Both the position numbers and the translations under genes were made by a program. A DNA stretch of 64,000 nucleotides from Vibrio zhugei (GTDB taxonomy: Bacteria; Pseudomonadota; Gammaproteobacteria; Enterobacterales; Vibrionaceae): assembly GCF_003716875.1 (NCBI RefSeq), contig NZ_CP033078.1, positions 496,001-560,000 on the forward strand, given 5' to 3'. Below are positions 37,530-47,115 of the stretch, piece after piece. How positions within the stretch are numbered: the stretch's first letter is position 1; each line of letters starts with the position of its first letter. The notes under the pieces were generated by a model. That model saw only the letters and a list, made by a program, of their open reading frames with translations. It was not told the DNA's origin and made no database searches.

Positions 37530-38708
37530 GTGGAAAAGCCCCTTATTGTGCAAAAATTTGGCGGAACTTCTGTAGAATCTATAGAGTCTATTCAAAGGGT
37601 TGCCAAACATATCATTCAAGCAAAAGAGGCGGGATATCACGTCGTGGTTGTGGTATCTGCGATGGCAGGAGAGACCAATCGTTTACAACGTTTGGCGCAT
37701 GACATTGATGCGGTGCCGTCAGCAAGAGAGTTGGATGTTTTGCTTTCTGCTGGGGAGCAAGTCTCAATGGCCTTAGTGGCAATGATGCTCAATAAATGGG
37801 GATATTCAGCCAGCTCATTAACCGGTGGGCAGGCGAATATTGTCACCGATGATCGCTATAACAATGCGACGATCCTCGATATCGGTGTTGAACGGATCAT
37901 GGATTTACTGTCACAAGATCATATTGTGATCGTGGCAGGCTTTCAGGGTGTGAATAAACAAGGGGATATTACTACGCTTGGTAGAGGGGGATCCGATACC
38001 ACCGCCGTGGCGTTAGCCGGAGCGCTTAATGCTCAGGAATGCCAGATCTATACAGATGTGGACGGTGTGTACACCTGTGATCCTCGAATTGTGTCTCAGG
38101 CCCAAAAGCTGAGTGTGGTCGATTTTCCCTCAATGAAGCTGATGGCTCAGTGCGGCGCGAAAGTGTTGCATTTACCGAGTGTATGCTATGCCGAAAAACA
38201 CCGAGTTCCGCTAAGGGTGTTGTCAACGTTTCAACCTGGTAAAGGGACCTTGATTAAAGGCGACAAGCCTCGTGGTGAGATTTGTGGCCTTGCCATTCAA
38301 GAAGCCTTAACGTTGGTGACGTTTGCGCCTGACGTTTGTGACAGTGTGTTAGAACAATGCCAATTGTTGGGGATTGACGTCGGTAATGTGATCCGGGATA
38401 CAAAATGGGCAGGAGTGGCGATAAAACAAGGTGCTTGTGCGAGGTTGATGCTGGTTTTCGGCGATAAAATCCGTAACACTAAACCTGTGAGTTTATTAAC
38501 CATGGTTGGTTTAGAAGCCTCTCATTTTGTTCATGCAGCACATACCTGCTTAAGCAATGTAAATATTGAGATTTTGTACACTTTTACTGCGGCTGAAGCT
38601 CTGATGTTGTTACTGACGCCGTGTGATATCGAGACAGCAGCGAATGTATTACATGATGCTTTTGTCGTGTTCAGTGATTCTGCGGCTCAACAGGGCGTTT
38701 TAGACTGA
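37530..38708 (+). CDS. lysC: aspartate kinase (monofunctional, 392 aa)
   Basis: This enzyme phosphorylates aspartate, the entry step to lysine, threonine, methionine and diaminopimelate. The kinase domain opens with VQKFGGTSVESIE and includes LSAGEQVSMAL and TTLGRGGSDTTAVALA (about 145-160). Two ACT domains fill the last 130 residues and should give feedback control. The length is shorter than E. coli LysC (449) and resembles the aspartokinase type found next to alaS in Vibrio. The start is GTG at 37530. It lies between alaS and csrA. Confidence 0.9.
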   Translation: MEKPLIVQKFGGTSVESIESIQRVAKHIIQAKEAGYHVVVVVSAMAGETNRLQRLAHDIDAVPSARELDVLLSAGEQVSMALVAMMLNKWGYSASSLTGGQANIVTDDRYNNATILDIGVERIMDLLSQDHIVIVAGFQGVNKQGDITTLGRGGSDTTAVALAGALNAQECQIYTDVDGVYTCDPRIVSQAQKLSVVDFPSMKLMAQCGAKVLHLPSVCYAEKHRVPLRVLSTFQPGKGTLIKGDKPRGEICGLAIQEALTLVTFAPDVCDSVLEQCQLLGIDVGNVIRDTKWAGVAIKQGACARLMLVFGDKIRNTKPVSLLTMVGLEASHFVHAAHTCLSNVNIEILYTFTAAEALMLLLTPCDIETAANVLHDAFVVFSDSAAQQGVLD

Positions 38709-38788
38709 ATAAATTTACCTATTTATGACTTTTGATCGATAATAGTGTAGTTGCAAAAAAATGATAGAGATTACTCAAGGAGCAAAGA

Positions 38789-38986
38789 ATGCTAATTTTA
38801 ACTCGCCGTGTTGGCGAAACTCTTATGATTGGTGATGAAGTCACCGTAACGGTTTTGGGCGTAAAAGGTAACCAGGTACGTATTGGTGTTAATGCACCGA
38901 AAGAAGTGTCTGTGCATCGTGAAGAAATCTATATGCGCATTCAAGCGGAAAAAGGCAATAGTGACGTCGCGGCTGACGATTACTAA
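38789..38986 (+). CDS. csrA: carbon storage regulator CsrA
   Basis: This 65-residue RNA-binding dimer regulates translation and decay of many mRNAs (carbon storage, motility, quorum sensing). The opening [16 protein letters not shown] and the [12 protein letters not shown] segment are nearly invariant in the family, including the RNA-contacting Arg44. A strong AAGGAG ribosome binding site precedes it. It lies 80 bases after lysC and upstream of the tRNA cluster, as in E. coli. Confidence 0.99.
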   Translation: MLILTRRVGETLMIGDEVTVTVLGVKGNQVRIGVNAPKEVSVHREEIYMRIQAEKGNSDVAADDY

Positions 38987-38995
38987 AGAACACAT

Positions 38996-39027
38996 AAAAG
39001 GCTAGCAATTTTTTGTTAGCCTTTTTT
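38996..39027 (+). terminator. terminator after csrA
   Basis: AAAAGGCTAGCAA and TTGTTAGCCTTTTT pair with a T-rich loop and a T tail, 10 bases after the csrA stop. Confidence 0.88.
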
Positions 39028-39128
39028 AACACTTGGTTGATTTTCTCTATTTAAAGTGCAAATTCATAGCGCTTTGGTTAAATACCCAACGCTTAAGTGT
39101 TTTTTTGCAAAGTTTCCAAAGAAAGTGT

Positions 39129-39156
39129 TTGACATATTTTCGCTACACCTTAATAT
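39129..39156 (+). promoter_or_regulatory. promoter of the tRNA-Ser/tRNA-Arg cluster
   Basis: TTGACA (39129-39134) and TAATAT (39151-39156) are 16 bases apart, followed by a GC-rich discriminator (GTGCCCCC). The GC-rich discriminator is typical of stable-RNA promoters under stringent control. It lies 15 bases upstream of the first tRNA. Confidence 0.88.
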
Positions 39157-39171
39157 GTGCCCCCGCAAGAC

Positions 39172-39264
39172 GGTGAGGTGGCCGAGTGGCCGAAGGCGCT
39201 CCCCTGCTAAGGGAGTATACGGTTTGTAGCCGTATCGAGGGTTCGAATCCCTCCCTCACCGCCA
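39172..39264 (+). tRNA. tRNA-Ser (anticodon GCU), copy 1
   Basis: This is a 93-nt class II tRNA with a long variable arm and the encoded CCA. The anticodon loop reads CTGCTAA, giving GCU, for AGC and AGU codons. It is the first gene of an eight-tRNA transcript downstream of csrA. Confidence 0.97.
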
Positions 39265-39297
39265 TTCTTGCAACGCTTATTTTATTAAGCACACAGT

Positions 39298-39374
39298 GCG
39301 CCTGTAGCTCAGCTGGATAGAGTACCTGGCTACGAACCAGGCGGTCAGAGGTTCGAATCCTCTCAGGCGCACCA
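39298..39374 (+). tRNA. tRNA-Arg (anticodon ACG), copy 1
   Basis: This 77-nt tRNA has the encoded CCA and acceptor stem GCGCCTG/CAGGCGC. The anticodon ACG has its first base edited to inosine by TadA, so it reads CGU, CGC and CGA. Confidence 0.97.
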
Positions 39375-39406
39375 TATTCTTATTTAGAGTATGAAAACAA
39401 AAAAGT

Positions 39407-39499
39407 GGTGAGGTGGCCGAGTGGCCGAAGGCGCTCCCCTGCTAAGGGAGTATACGGTTTGTAGCCGTATCGAGGGTTCGAATCCCTCCCTCACCGCCA
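39407..39499 (+). tRNA. tRNA-Ser (anticodon GCU), copy 2
   Basis: The sequence is identical to copy 1 over 93 nt. Together with the tRNA-Arg copies on either side it suggests an old duplication of a Ser-Arg pair. Confidence 0.97.
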
Positions 39500-39564
39500 T
39501 TTTTGACCAGTCGGTCATTTTTTTGTTTTATAAGAATATTTTTGTGATATATTTCACATACAGT

Positions 39565-39641
39565 GCGCCTGTAGCTCAGCTGGATAGAGTACCTGGCTAC
39601 GAACCAGGCGGTCAGAGGTTCGAATCCTCTCAGGCGCACCA
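39565..39641 (+). tRNA. tRNA-Arg (anticodon ACG), copy 2
   Basis: This copy is identical to the other Arg copies. It starts the run of five tRNA-Arg genes with a 131-bp period. Confidence 0.97.
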
Positions 39642-39695
39642 TTTTTAAGGGACCTTGGTTCCTGATACGGCTTAAGCGGTATCGAAGCACACAGT

Positions 39696-39772
39696 GCGCC
39701 TGTAGCTCAGCTGGATAGAGTACCTGGCTACGAACCAGGCGGTCAGAGGTTCGAATCCTCTCAGGCGCACCA
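39696..39772 (+). tRNA. tRNA-Arg (anticodon ACG), copy 3
   Basis: Identical sequence, exactly 131 bases after the previous copy. A 54-nt spacer lies on each side. Confidence 0.97.
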
Positions 39773-39826
39773 TTTTAAAGGGACTTTGGTTCCTGATACG
39801 GCTTAAGCGGTATCGAAGCACACAGT

Positions 39827-39903
39827 GCGCCTGTAGCTCAGCTGGATAGAGTACCTGGCTACGAACCAGGCGGTCAGAGGTTCGAATCCTCTCAGGCGCA
39901 CCA
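39827..39903 (+). tRNA. tRNA-Arg (anticodon ACG), copy 4
   Basis: Identical sequence, 131 bases after copy 3. The spacers on both sides are identical to each other. Confidence 0.97.
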
Positions 39904-39957
39904 TTTTAAAGGGACTTTGGTTCCTGATACGGCTTAAGCGGTATCGAAGCACACAGT

Positions 39958-40034
39958 GCGCCTGTAGCTCAGCTGGATAGAGTACCTGGCTACGAACCAG
40001 GCGGTCAGAGGTTCGAATCCTCTCAGGCGCACCA
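39958..40034 (+). tRNA. tRNA-Arg (anticodon ACG), copy 5
   Basis: Identical sequence, 131 bases after copy 4. Confidence 0.97.
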
Positions 40035-40088
40035 TTTTAAAGGGACCTTGGTTCCTGATACGGCTTAGGCGGTATCGAAGCACACAGT

Positions 40089-40165
40089 GCGCCTGTAGCT
40101 CAGCTGGATAGAGTACCTGGCTACGAACCAGGCGGTCAGAGGTTCGAATCCTCTCAGGCGCACCA
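40089..40165 (+). tRNA. tRNA-Arg (anticodon ACG), copy 6
   Basis: Identical sequence and last gene of the cluster. The spacer before it differs from its neighbours at two positions. Confidence 0.97.
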
Positions 40166-40173
40166 TCATTGAG

Positions 40174-40200
40174 AAACCTCGCTTTGGCGAGGTTTTTTTT
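40174..40200 (+). terminator. terminator of the tRNA cluster
   Basis: AACCTCGC and GCGAGGTT pair around a TTTG loop and are followed by eight T, 8 bases after the last tRNA. Confidence 0.95.
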
Positions 40201-40560
40201 CATCTGAGGAAAACTGACATCAGATAACATTTACTGATGATCTGCTCAGCGTCCAATCCTGTTATTGCTCTTTCACTCTCTGCAAACCCTTGCCTGTTAA
40301 GCTATTATCAATATGATGCGTGCATTATTGAGGGGCGGATGGGGAGTGGAGAGGCGTTTATCGTTGATGTCCCTGCCTACATGATGCTCCGAACACGGGC
40401 TTTGCTCTGTTTTTTCACACGGTTAGGTTGACTTAGGATAGTGAAAGTAAGATAGACTAATACCTCGGTTAATGTCGTTGGTTGCCCATTTATAGGTAGA
40501 AGATTCGTGGTGTTTTCGAACCTCGCATAGAGGGTAGCCGTCAAAGTAGGGATATGGGAA
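40201..40560. other. intergenic stretch between the tRNA cluster and the oxidoreductase gene
   Basis: About 360 bases with no confident gene. A 64-codon open frame at 40237-40431 has no ribosome binding site and no family likeness. The end presumably holds the promoter of the next gene. Confidence 0.5.
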
Positions 40561-41511
40561 ATGGAAAATAAACAGATATCTATCTCCAGTTTTGGAGGTC
40601 CAGAACAGCTAGTGATGCACTCTGCTGAGGTGCCGACACCGCAGGCAGGCGAAGTGCTTGTGAAAGTTGCATTTGCTAGTGTGAATCCCATTGATGTGAA
40701 AACTCGAGCTGGTTTGGGATGGGCGGCTGAGCAAAACAAAGATCATTTGCCATGGGTTCCTGGCTACGATATTTCCGGTAAAGTTGAGGCATTCGGTGAA
40801 GGTGCTCAGCGCTTTGTTAAAGGTGATAATGTGGCCGGGTTCATCGGTTTTCCTTTGAAAGGGGGAGGCTATAGCCAATATGTGTGTGTGCCGGAAAACG
40901 ATTTAAGTTTAGTGCCTGATGCGATTACGCTAGAAGCGGCCGCCGCGCTTCCTCTGGCCGGTCAGACGGCCGCACAAGCACTGAACAAAGCGGAATTGCA
41001 AGAAGGTGAGCGAGTCTTAATTCTTGCTGGCGCTGGCGGCGTTGGTCACTTAGCCGTACAAATTGCTCTGGCAACCAAAGCCGAAGTCTACACCACGTGT
41101 AGTGAAGACAACTTGGATTATCTTGCGACGTTAGGGGCACATGCCATCAACTATAATTTTGAGCCCGCGTCACAGCGTTTGGACAATGTGGATGTGTTGA
41201 TTGATCTGGTGGGCGGCGAAGTGGCGTTAGATGCGTTGAAGTGTTTAAGCGATAATGCGCGAGTGGTTACCGTTCCCACGATTTCGGCTGAGATGATTTG
41301 TGAAAAGGCTCAGATGCTCGGTTTTTCTGCGACCGGCATGCTAGTCGACCCTCAGCCCGAACAGCTTGATACGATGTTGTATATGGTCAGCGTTGGCTTA
41401 TTGAAAGTTGAGATTTTTAAAACTTACCCGATGAGCGCGGCAGTTGATGCGCATAAACAAATAGAATCAGGTCATACTCGCGGTAAGATTTTACTTGATA
41501 TGCAATCGTGA
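40561..41511 (+). CDS. zinc-independent alcohol dehydrogenase/quinone oxidoreductase family protein
   Basis: This 316-residue medium-chain reductase resembles NADPH:quinone oxidoreductases. The N-terminal catalytic domain has SVNPIDVKTRAGLG and WVPGYDISGKVEA. The Rossmann domain follows with the NADPH loop ILAGAGGVGHLAVQIA (about 155-170). No cysteines of a structural zinc site are visible. It overlaps the next gene (yqaA-like) by four bases. The substrate is unknown. Confidence 0.9.
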   Translation: MENKQISISSFGGPEQLVMHSAEVPTPQAGEVLVKVAFASVNPIDVKTRAGLGWAAEQNKDHLPWVPGYDISGKVEAFGEGAQRFVKGDNVAGFIGFPLKGGGYSQYVCVPENDLSLVPDAITLEAAAALPLAGQTAAQALNKAELQEGERVLILAGAGGVGHLAVQIALATKAEVYTTCSEDNLDYLATLGAHAINYNFEPASQRLDNVDVLIDLVGGEVALDALKCLSDNARVVTVPTISAEMICEKAQMLGFSATGMLVDPQPEQLDTMLYMVSVGLLKVEIFKTYPMSAAVDAHKQIESGHTRGKILLDMQS

Positions 41512-41960
41512 TTAACTCAATATTTACTGAATTTTATCAGTATGTTATTGGTTATCCGTTACTGTTTTTATTTCTTAGCGCTTTTGTGAGTGCCACCTTG
41601 ATACCCATGGGATCGGAAGCCGTTTTCTTAATGACGTTGAGCGAAACCTCGCTCTCCAGTTTGACGGTTATTACGGTTGCCAGCCTCGGTAATACTCTTG
41701 GTGGTGTCACAAACTATGTGCTGGGACGATATTTACCTATGGGCCGTCGCTTTCAGCATTCTGAGCGGCGCGCATTAGATAGGCTACAGCAATATGGAGC
41801 TTGGATATTGCTGCTAAGTTGGTTACCTGTCGTCGGAGATCCATTGTGTGTCGCCGCAGGGTGGGTGCGAATTTCTCCTTATTTGGCAATAATTATGATG
41901 TTGATTGGTAAAACGGCTCGCTATGTCACCTTGGCCGCCATATTCCATCAACTGGTTTAA
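41508..41960 (+). CDS. yqaA: YqaA-family inner membrane protein (SNARE-associated/DedA-like)
   Basis: This 150-residue membrane protein has four or so hydrophobic helices. The DedA-like signature occurs as SLGNTLGGVTNYVLGRYLP and as GAWILLLSWLPVVGDPLCVAAGWVR. DedA-superfamily members act in lipid or membrane transport, but the role of YqaA is not established. The start is a GTG at 41508 that overlaps the preceding stop. Confidence 0.9.
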   Translation: MINSIFTEFYQYVIGYPLLFLFLSAFVSATLIPMGSEAVFLMTLSETSLSSLTVITVASLGNTLGGVTNYVLGRYLPMGRRFQHSERRALDRLQQYGAWILLLSWLPVVGDPLCVAAGWVRISPYLAIIMMLIGKTARYVTLAAIFHQLV

Positions 41961-41970
41961 AGGATTGAAC

Positions 41971-44823
41971 ATGAAACATTTCTGGCCACTGTTAGTGGTT
42001 GTGACTGCGCTGTCTGGTTGTGGTAACGCATACGATAAACAAGCGGACTCATTGCCCAAAGGCATTACTGAAATCGAGCACGTCGATGCCAAACCTGGCT
42101 CTTCCGTTATTCCGTATACCAAGTATCGTCTAGACAATGGTATGACGGTGATTTTAAGCCCTGATCACTCCGATCCTTTAGTGCATGTTGATGTGACTTA
42201 TCATGTTGGCTCGGCTCGTGAGCAAGTTGGCAAATCTGGCTTTGCTCACTTCTTTGAACATATGATGTTTCAAGGCTCGGAACATGTCGGCGATCAGCAG
42301 CACTTTAGAATTGTCACGGAAGCTGGCGGAACACTGAATGGCAACACCACGCGCGATCGTACCAAATACTTTGAAACCCTGCCGTCGAATCAACTTGAAA
42401 AAGCGTTGTGGTTAGAATCCGACCGTATGGGATTTTTATTGCAAGCCGTGTCGCAGCGCAAGTTTGAAATCCAGCGCTCGACCGTGAAAAACGAGCGTGG
42501 CCAAAACTTTGACAATCGACCGTATGGCTTAATTTGGGAAAAAATAGATCAAGCATTGTTCCCAGTTGGTCATCCGTATTCTTGGCCTGTCATCGGTTAT
42601 GTACAGGATCTTGATAAAGTGAATGTCGATGATCTTAAAGCCTTCTTTCAGCGTTGGTATGGTCCCAATAACGCTGTGTTGACGATTGGTGGCGATTTAG
42701 ATGTTGAACAAACGTTGGCTTGGGTACAAAAGTACTTTGGATCGATTCCTAAAGGGCCAAGTGTCAGTGATGCGCCTAAGCAGCCAGCGACATTGGAGAC
42801 TGATCGTTTCATTACCTTACCAGATAATATTCAACAACCGATGCTGGTCATGAGTTGGCCAACCAGCTTTAAAGGCGCGAACGATCAGGTAGCACAAGAA
42901 GTGTTAGCCAGCGCGATTGGCAATGGCAACAATAGCTTGTTGTATAAGCGTTTAATCAAAACGCAAAAAGCGGTCGATACTGGCGCGTTCTTACGTTGTG
43001 ATGAGTTAGCATGCACCTTTAATATTTATGCGATGGCGCCGTCGGGTAAAAATGCCAACCTGACACCGTTATATAAAGACATCATGGATGTGTTAAAAAC
43101 CTTCAAGCAGCAAGGTATTTCAACGCGTAAGCTCGAGGAAATCACCAATAGCTCAGAAGCCTCGGCGATTTTTGATTTGCAAAGCGTGTCGGGAAAAGTA
43201 ACACAACTGGCCAATAGCGAAACTTTCTATAACAACCCAGCTTATTTACAAGCTGAGCTGCAGCAGCTTCGCGCGTTAAAGAAAGATGATGTGATGGCGG
43301 TCTTTGATCATTATATCCATGGTCATGCCAAAGTTGCGCTCAGTGTTGTACCTCATGGGCAACCTCAACTTGCCGCACGTAAAGCCAATTACACCCCGCC
43401 GCCACGTCAATTGCCTGACTACAGCAAAGAGAAAGCGAAACACGTCGAGCCAGTTGCCATCTCAGATAATTTCGACCGGTCGGTCATGCCGCCAGTGACC
43501 CATGGTGTTTATGCCCACTTACCAAGTAGCTACCACTGGAAAACCGCCAATGGGATGACCGTCCGTGGCATTGAACAAACGGAAACGCCGACGGTCGTGA
43601 TGGAGTTTCGGGTTCCCGCGGGGGAGCGCGGCGTCGCGCAAGGGAAAGAAGGGTTGGCAGGGCTGACGGCTCAGCTGCTGCTGGAAGGCAGTAAGACGCT
43701 TAGCTCTGAGGATCTGGAATCGAAATTGGATCAGCTCGGTTCCAGCATTAATATTGATACGGGAATGTATTCCACTAGTATCGTTGTTCGCTCATTGCGG
43801 AAAAACGTCTCACAGACGTTAGCCTTGATGCAGGATGTGTTGTGGCATCCTAAATTTGATCCTAAGGATTTTGAGCGCTTACGTAAAAATAGTTTGCAGT
43901 CAGCGGTGTATAGTCAGCAGTCCTCCAGTTGGATGAATGCACAAGCTGTGCGTCACGTGCTCTTTCATGGTACACGCTTTGCCAATGATCCCTCGGGTAG
44001 CAAAGCAAGCTTATCTTCGTTAACACTCGATGATGTGAAGCAGTTTTATCACCAATACTATACTCCGCAAGGCACTAAGATCGCGGTCGTTGGGGATATG
44101 ACGCAAGAGCAAGTTCGTCACGAGTTAGCAAGCTTCTCTGATTGGCAAGGGAAAGCCGCCCCAAGTTGGCCGACTGTGACACTACCAAAGCTGCCAAGTC
44201 AATCGCATATCTACTTAGTGGATAAACCGAATGCGCCGCAAACGACGGTAAGTTTTGTGCGTTTAGGTCCGACCTATAGTGCCACGGGAGAAATGTATAA
44301 AGCCCGTTTAGCCAACTTTAACTTAGCGGGCAACTTTAATAGCCGCATTAACCTGAATTTACGTGAAGATAAAGGCTATACCTATGGTGCTTTTGGCTAT
44401 ATTTCTGCGAATAAAGATTTTGGTAAATGGGTATTTAGCGCTCAAGTGAAAGCGCCATCAACGGCCGATTCGATTATGGAGATCCATAAAGAAATGGCGG
44501 AATACAGTCAATCTGGCCCCACGCAGCGTGATCTGAACTTTATGCGTTTGGCCGTTGGACAGAAGAAGGCGCTCTCTTATGAAACGCCGCAGCAAAAAGC
44601 CCAATTGCTTGGTCACATGATGAGTTATAAACTGGATGCCAATTACTTGGATGAACAGCAACACATTGTAAAAACCATCAGTCGTGCTGCGTTAACCAAA
44701 TTGGCACACAAATGGTTTGACCCGAACGATTATCAGATCGTCGTGGTCGGTGATGCCAAAACGCTAAAGCCACAGCTACAAAAAACAGGATTATCAGTAG
44801 AACCGCTTGAAATCATCCGTTAG
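41971..44823 (+). CDS. M16 (pitrilysin-type) zinc protease, lipoprotein
   Basis: This 950-residue protein starts with a lipoprotein signal (MKHFWPLLVVVTALSGC, lipobox LSGC with Cys17). Four M16 domains follow. The first contains the inverted zinc motif HFFEH (His93, Glu96, His97) and the downstream Glu ligand in QRSTVKNERGQ. The second half resembles the inactive C-terminal pair. The start is the ATG at 41971 with AAAGGA upstream; the longer frame to 41905 lacks a signal peptide. Lipid anchoring suggests an outer-membrane periplasmic protease that degrades peptides. Confidence 0.95.
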   Translation: MKHFWPLLVVVTALSGCGNAYDKQADSLPKGITEIEHVDAKPGSSVIPYTKYRLDNGMTVILSPDHSDPLVHVDVTYHVGSAREQVGKSGFAHFFEHMMFQGSEHVGDQQHFRIVTEAGGTLNGNTTRDRTKYFETLPSNQLEKALWLESDRMGFLLQAVSQRKFEIQRSTVKNERGQNFDNRPYGLIWEKIDQALFPVGHPYSWPVIGYVQDLDKVNVDDLKAFFQRWYGPNNAVLTIGGDLDVEQTLAWVQKYFGSIPKGPSVSDAPKQPATLETDRFITLPDNIQQPMLVMSWPTSFKGANDQVAQEVLASAIGNGNNSLLYKRLIKTQKAVDTGAFLRCDELACTFNIYAMAPSGKNANLTPLYKDIMDVLKTFKQQGISTRKLEEITNSSEASAIFDLQSVSGKVTQLANSETFYNNPAYLQAELQQLRALKKDDVMAVFDHYIHGHAKVALSVVPHGQPQLAARKANYTPPPRQLPDYSKEKAKHVEPVAISDNFDRSVMPPVTHGVYAHLPSSYHWKTANGMTVRGIEQTETPTVVMEFRVPAGERGVAQGKEGLAGLTAQLLLEGSKTLSSEDLESKLDQLGSSINIDTGMYSTSIVVRSLRKNVSQTLALMQDVLWHPKFDPKDFERLRKNSLQSAVYSQQSSSWMNAQAVRHVLFHGTRFANDPSGSKASLSSLTLDDVKQFYHQYYTPQGTKIAVVGDMTQEQVRHELASFSDWQGKAAPSWPTVTLPKLPSQSHIYLVDKPNAPQTTVSFVRLGPTYSATGEMYKARLANFNLAGNFNSRINLNLREDKGYTYGAFGYISANKDFGKWVFSAQVKAPSTADSIMEIHKEMAEYSQSGPTQRDLNFMRLAVGQKKALSYETPQQKAQLLGHMMSYKLDANYLDEQQHIVKTISRAALTKLAHKWFDPNDYQIVVVGDAKTLKPQLQKTGLSVEPLEIIR

Positions 44824-44851
44824 AGTAGCCATATAATCTAGGGCTGAGAGT

Positions 44852-44879
44852 GGCTCCCCATCGCATGGGGAGCCGTTTG
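44852..44879 (+). terminator. terminator after the M16 protease gene
   Basis: GGCTCCCCAT and ATGGGGAGCC form a perfect 10-bp stem with a CGC loop, followed by GTTTGCT. The T tract is short. Confidence 0.75.
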
Positions 44880-44917
44880 CTATCATTGGAACAATACAAC
44901 AATAAGCGAATGCTATT

Positions 44918-46480
44918 TTGACTAAATTTTCCGAGCGACTTCAACGAGTTGCAAAAAAAACTGACACATTTAAGCAGTTTGGCCGTGGCGTCGAACGCGA
45001 AACATTACGTTACTCTGCGCAAGGTAGTATTGCTTTAACGCCTCATCCTGACTCCTTGGGAAAAGCGCTGACCAATGATCTAGTTACGACAGATTTTGCT
45101 GAGTCATTGATGGAGTTTATTACTCCCGTCTCCCAAGATGTGCATACATTATTAAATCAATTAGAAGACATACATCATTTTGCTCAGAAGAACATTGGCG
45201 ATGAGAAATTATGGCCGTTGTCGATGCCGTGTTTCGTGAATGAAGAAAGCGATATAAAAATTGCCCAGTTTGGCGAATCGAATTCTGGCAAAATGAAAAC
45301 GTTATATCGTGCGGGTTTAAAGAACCGCTACGGCAGTTTGATGCAAATCATCTCAGGGGTGCATTTTAACTTTTCGTTCCCTGATGGTTTTTGGGATGCC
45401 TTATTTGGCGAGCAGTCCGAGCAAGCGCGCCAAGAGTCTCAATCTAATGCGTATTTTTCTGTGATTCGTAATTATTACCGTTTTGGTTGGTTAATCCCTT
45501 ACTTCTTCGGCGCCTCACCCGCACTCTGTTCTTCTTTTATTCAGGGGCGTAAAACGGATTTACCATTTGAAAATATTGGCAAAACTCTGTATTTGCCTTA
45601 CGCAACGTCACTGCGCTTGAGTGATTTAGGGTATACCAGCAATGAGCAGAGTTCTCTAAAGATCAGTTTTAATAGCCTTGATGAGTACCTTGAAGGTTTG
45701 AATCGCGCTATTCGCACACCCTCACAGCGTTTTGCTGATATGGGCGTGAAAGAAAATGGCGAGTACCGACAGCTCAATAGTAATATTCTACAAATTGAGA
45801 ACGAGCTGTATGCGCCGATCCGACCTAAACGTGTGGCGAAGCGTGGAGAAAAACCCTCAGAAGCCCTTCGCCGCGGCGTAGAATACATCGAAGTCCGGTC
45901 ATTGGACGTCAATCCATTTAGCCCGATCGGGATTACCGAGCAACAAGTGCGCTTCTTGGACATGTTTGTTACTTGGACAGCGTTAACTGACTCGGAAGAA
46001 ATGAATGAGTGCGAATTAGAATGTTGGCGCGATAACTGGCGTAAAGTGGTTGTGGAAGGCCGTAAGCCAGGGTTAGAGCTGCAAATTGGCTGTCACGGTG
46101 AGAAACTGACATTACAAGCTTGGGCGAAGCGTGTCTTTACTGAGTTACGTGAGATTGCGATAGTCATGGATGAGGCGCATGGTGGCCATGACTATCAAGA
46201 CGTTTGCGATGAGTTAGAACGTTGGATTGATGACCCTGAATTGACGCTTTCTGCGCAAGTTCTGCAGCAAACCAAACAAGCGGGTGGCATGGGCAAAATG
46301 GGCGCTCAGCTAGGCGAAGCGTATCGTGATAAAAATTTAACGCATCATTACCAGTATTATTCGGAAGAAGACATGCAGCAAGAGGTGACGGATTCGCGTA
46401 TACAAGCTCAAGCCATGGAAGCGTCTGATGACGTCAGCTTTGATGAGTTTTTGAGTCAGTATTTTAGCTATCTGCAGTAA
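44918..46480 (+). CDS. gshA: glutamate-cysteine ligase GshA
   Basis: This 520-residue enzyme joins glutamate and cysteine, the first step of glutathione synthesis. It matches the gammaproteobacterial GshA type, with [13 protein letters not shown] near the N-terminus and [17 protein letters not shown] in the C-terminal half. The start codon is TTG at 44918; no ATG lies near the expected start, and the residues after the TTG align with the usual opening. A rare start would keep translation modest. Confidence 0.96.
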   Translation: MTKFSERLQRVAKKTDTFKQFGRGVERETLRYSAQGSIALTPHPDSLGKALTNDLVTTDFAESLMEFITPVSQDVHTLLNQLEDIHHFAQKNIGDEKLWPLSMPCFVNEESDIKIAQFGESNSGKMKTLYRAGLKNRYGSLMQIISGVHFNFSFPDGFWDALFGEQSEQARQESQSNAYFSVIRNYYRFGWLIPYFFGASPALCSSFIQGRKTDLPFENIGKTLYLPYATSLRLSDLGYTSNEQSSLKISFNSLDEYLEGLNRAIRTPSQRFADMGVKENGEYRQLNSNILQIENELYAPIRPKRVAKRGEKPSEALRRGVEYIEVRSLDVNPFSPIGITEQQVRFLDMFVTWTALTDSEEMNECELECWRDNWRKVVVEGRKPGLELQIGCHGEKLTLQAWAKRVFTELREIAIVMDEAHGGHDYQDVCDELERWIDDPELTLSAQVLQQTKQAGGMGKMGAQLGEAYRDKNLTHHYQYYSEEDMQQEVTDSRIQAQAMEASDDVSFDEFLSQYFSYLQ

Positions 46481-47089
46481 ATGATGAGCGGCGTGATGAG
46501 AATCCTCATGATCTTGGTTGTGCTCATGATGGCGGGGTGCGCGACAGCTCCCCCTCAGAATCAGTCTAACTTATGTGATATATTCCGTGAGAAGCCTGAT
46601 TGGTATGAAGCCGCGCTTGATATGAAAAAAGAATGGGGGGTTCCCATTCAAATCGCGATGGCCTTTGTCAAACAAGAAAGTTCTTTTCGAGATGATGCAA
46701 GGCCACCAAAAGATTATATACTAGGGTTTATTCCTTGGGGCCGCATAAGCAGTGCCTATGGCTATGCACAAGCTCAAGATCCAGCATGGGACGATTATCA
46801 AAGCGCGACCGACAATGGCGGCTCTCGCAATGATTTTGATGATTCACTCATGTTTATTGGTTGGTATATCAGTGAAACGCACCGACTATTAGGGGTGTCG
46901 AAGTGGGATACCTACCATCAATATTTAGCTTATCATGAAGGGCGAGGGGGATTTAAACGTCGCTCTTATCGCTATAAACCAAGCCTGATTCGTGTAGCGA
47001 GAAAGGTGGAAAGACAAGCTAAAAATTATGGATGGCAACTGAAGAAGTGCCGCAAGGAACTTGATGATAATTTGAGTTGGTTTTTTTAA
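46481..47089 (+). CDS. SLT-domain transglycosylase-like lipoprotein
   Basis: This 202-residue protein has a signal peptide with lipobox LMMAGC and a lysozyme-like domain with the catalytic-type Glu in [13 protein letters not shown]. It should cleave peptidoglycan glycan strands or bind them. It starts directly after the gshA stop; the ATG at 46481, 46484 or 46496 could be used. The gshA-SLT-luxS order is known from Vibrio. Confidence 0.9.
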   Translation: MMSGVMRILMILVVLMMAGCATAPPQNQSNLCDIFREKPDWYEAALDMKKEWGVPIQIAMAFVKQESSFRDDARPPKDYILGFIPWGRISSAYGYAQAQDPAWDDYQSATDNGGSRNDFDDSLMFIGWYISETHRLLGVSKWDTYHQYLAYHEGRGGFKRRSYRYKPSLIRVARKVERQAKNYGWQLKKCRKELDDNLSWFF

Positions 47090-47115
47090 ACCAACAATTG
47101 AAGGAGAAAGTAATT

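Larger units (their letters stand above)
39565..40165 (+). repeat. 131-bp tandem repeat: tRNA-Arg plus 54-nt spacer
   Basis: Five tRNA-Arg genes are joined by four spacers of 54 nt that are nearly identical. Differences are GGACC or GGACT and TAAGC or TAGGC, plus the first bases of the first spacer. Each spacer contains a GATAC...GTATC hairpin that may guide RNA processing. The pattern points to recent unequal recombination. Confidence 0.93.

Noticed and set aside
39642..40088. Regular repeats with spacers as a CRISPR array
   Set aside because: The repeated unit is a tRNA gene and the spacers are also identical, the opposite of a CRISPR array.
40237..40431. 64-residue open frame after the tRNA cluster
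   Set aside because: No ribosome binding site, no recognisable motif and cysteine/serine-rich chance composition.
41905..41970. N-terminal extension of the M16 protease
   Set aside because: It overlaps the end of yqaA and would hide the lipoprotein signal that begins at 41971.
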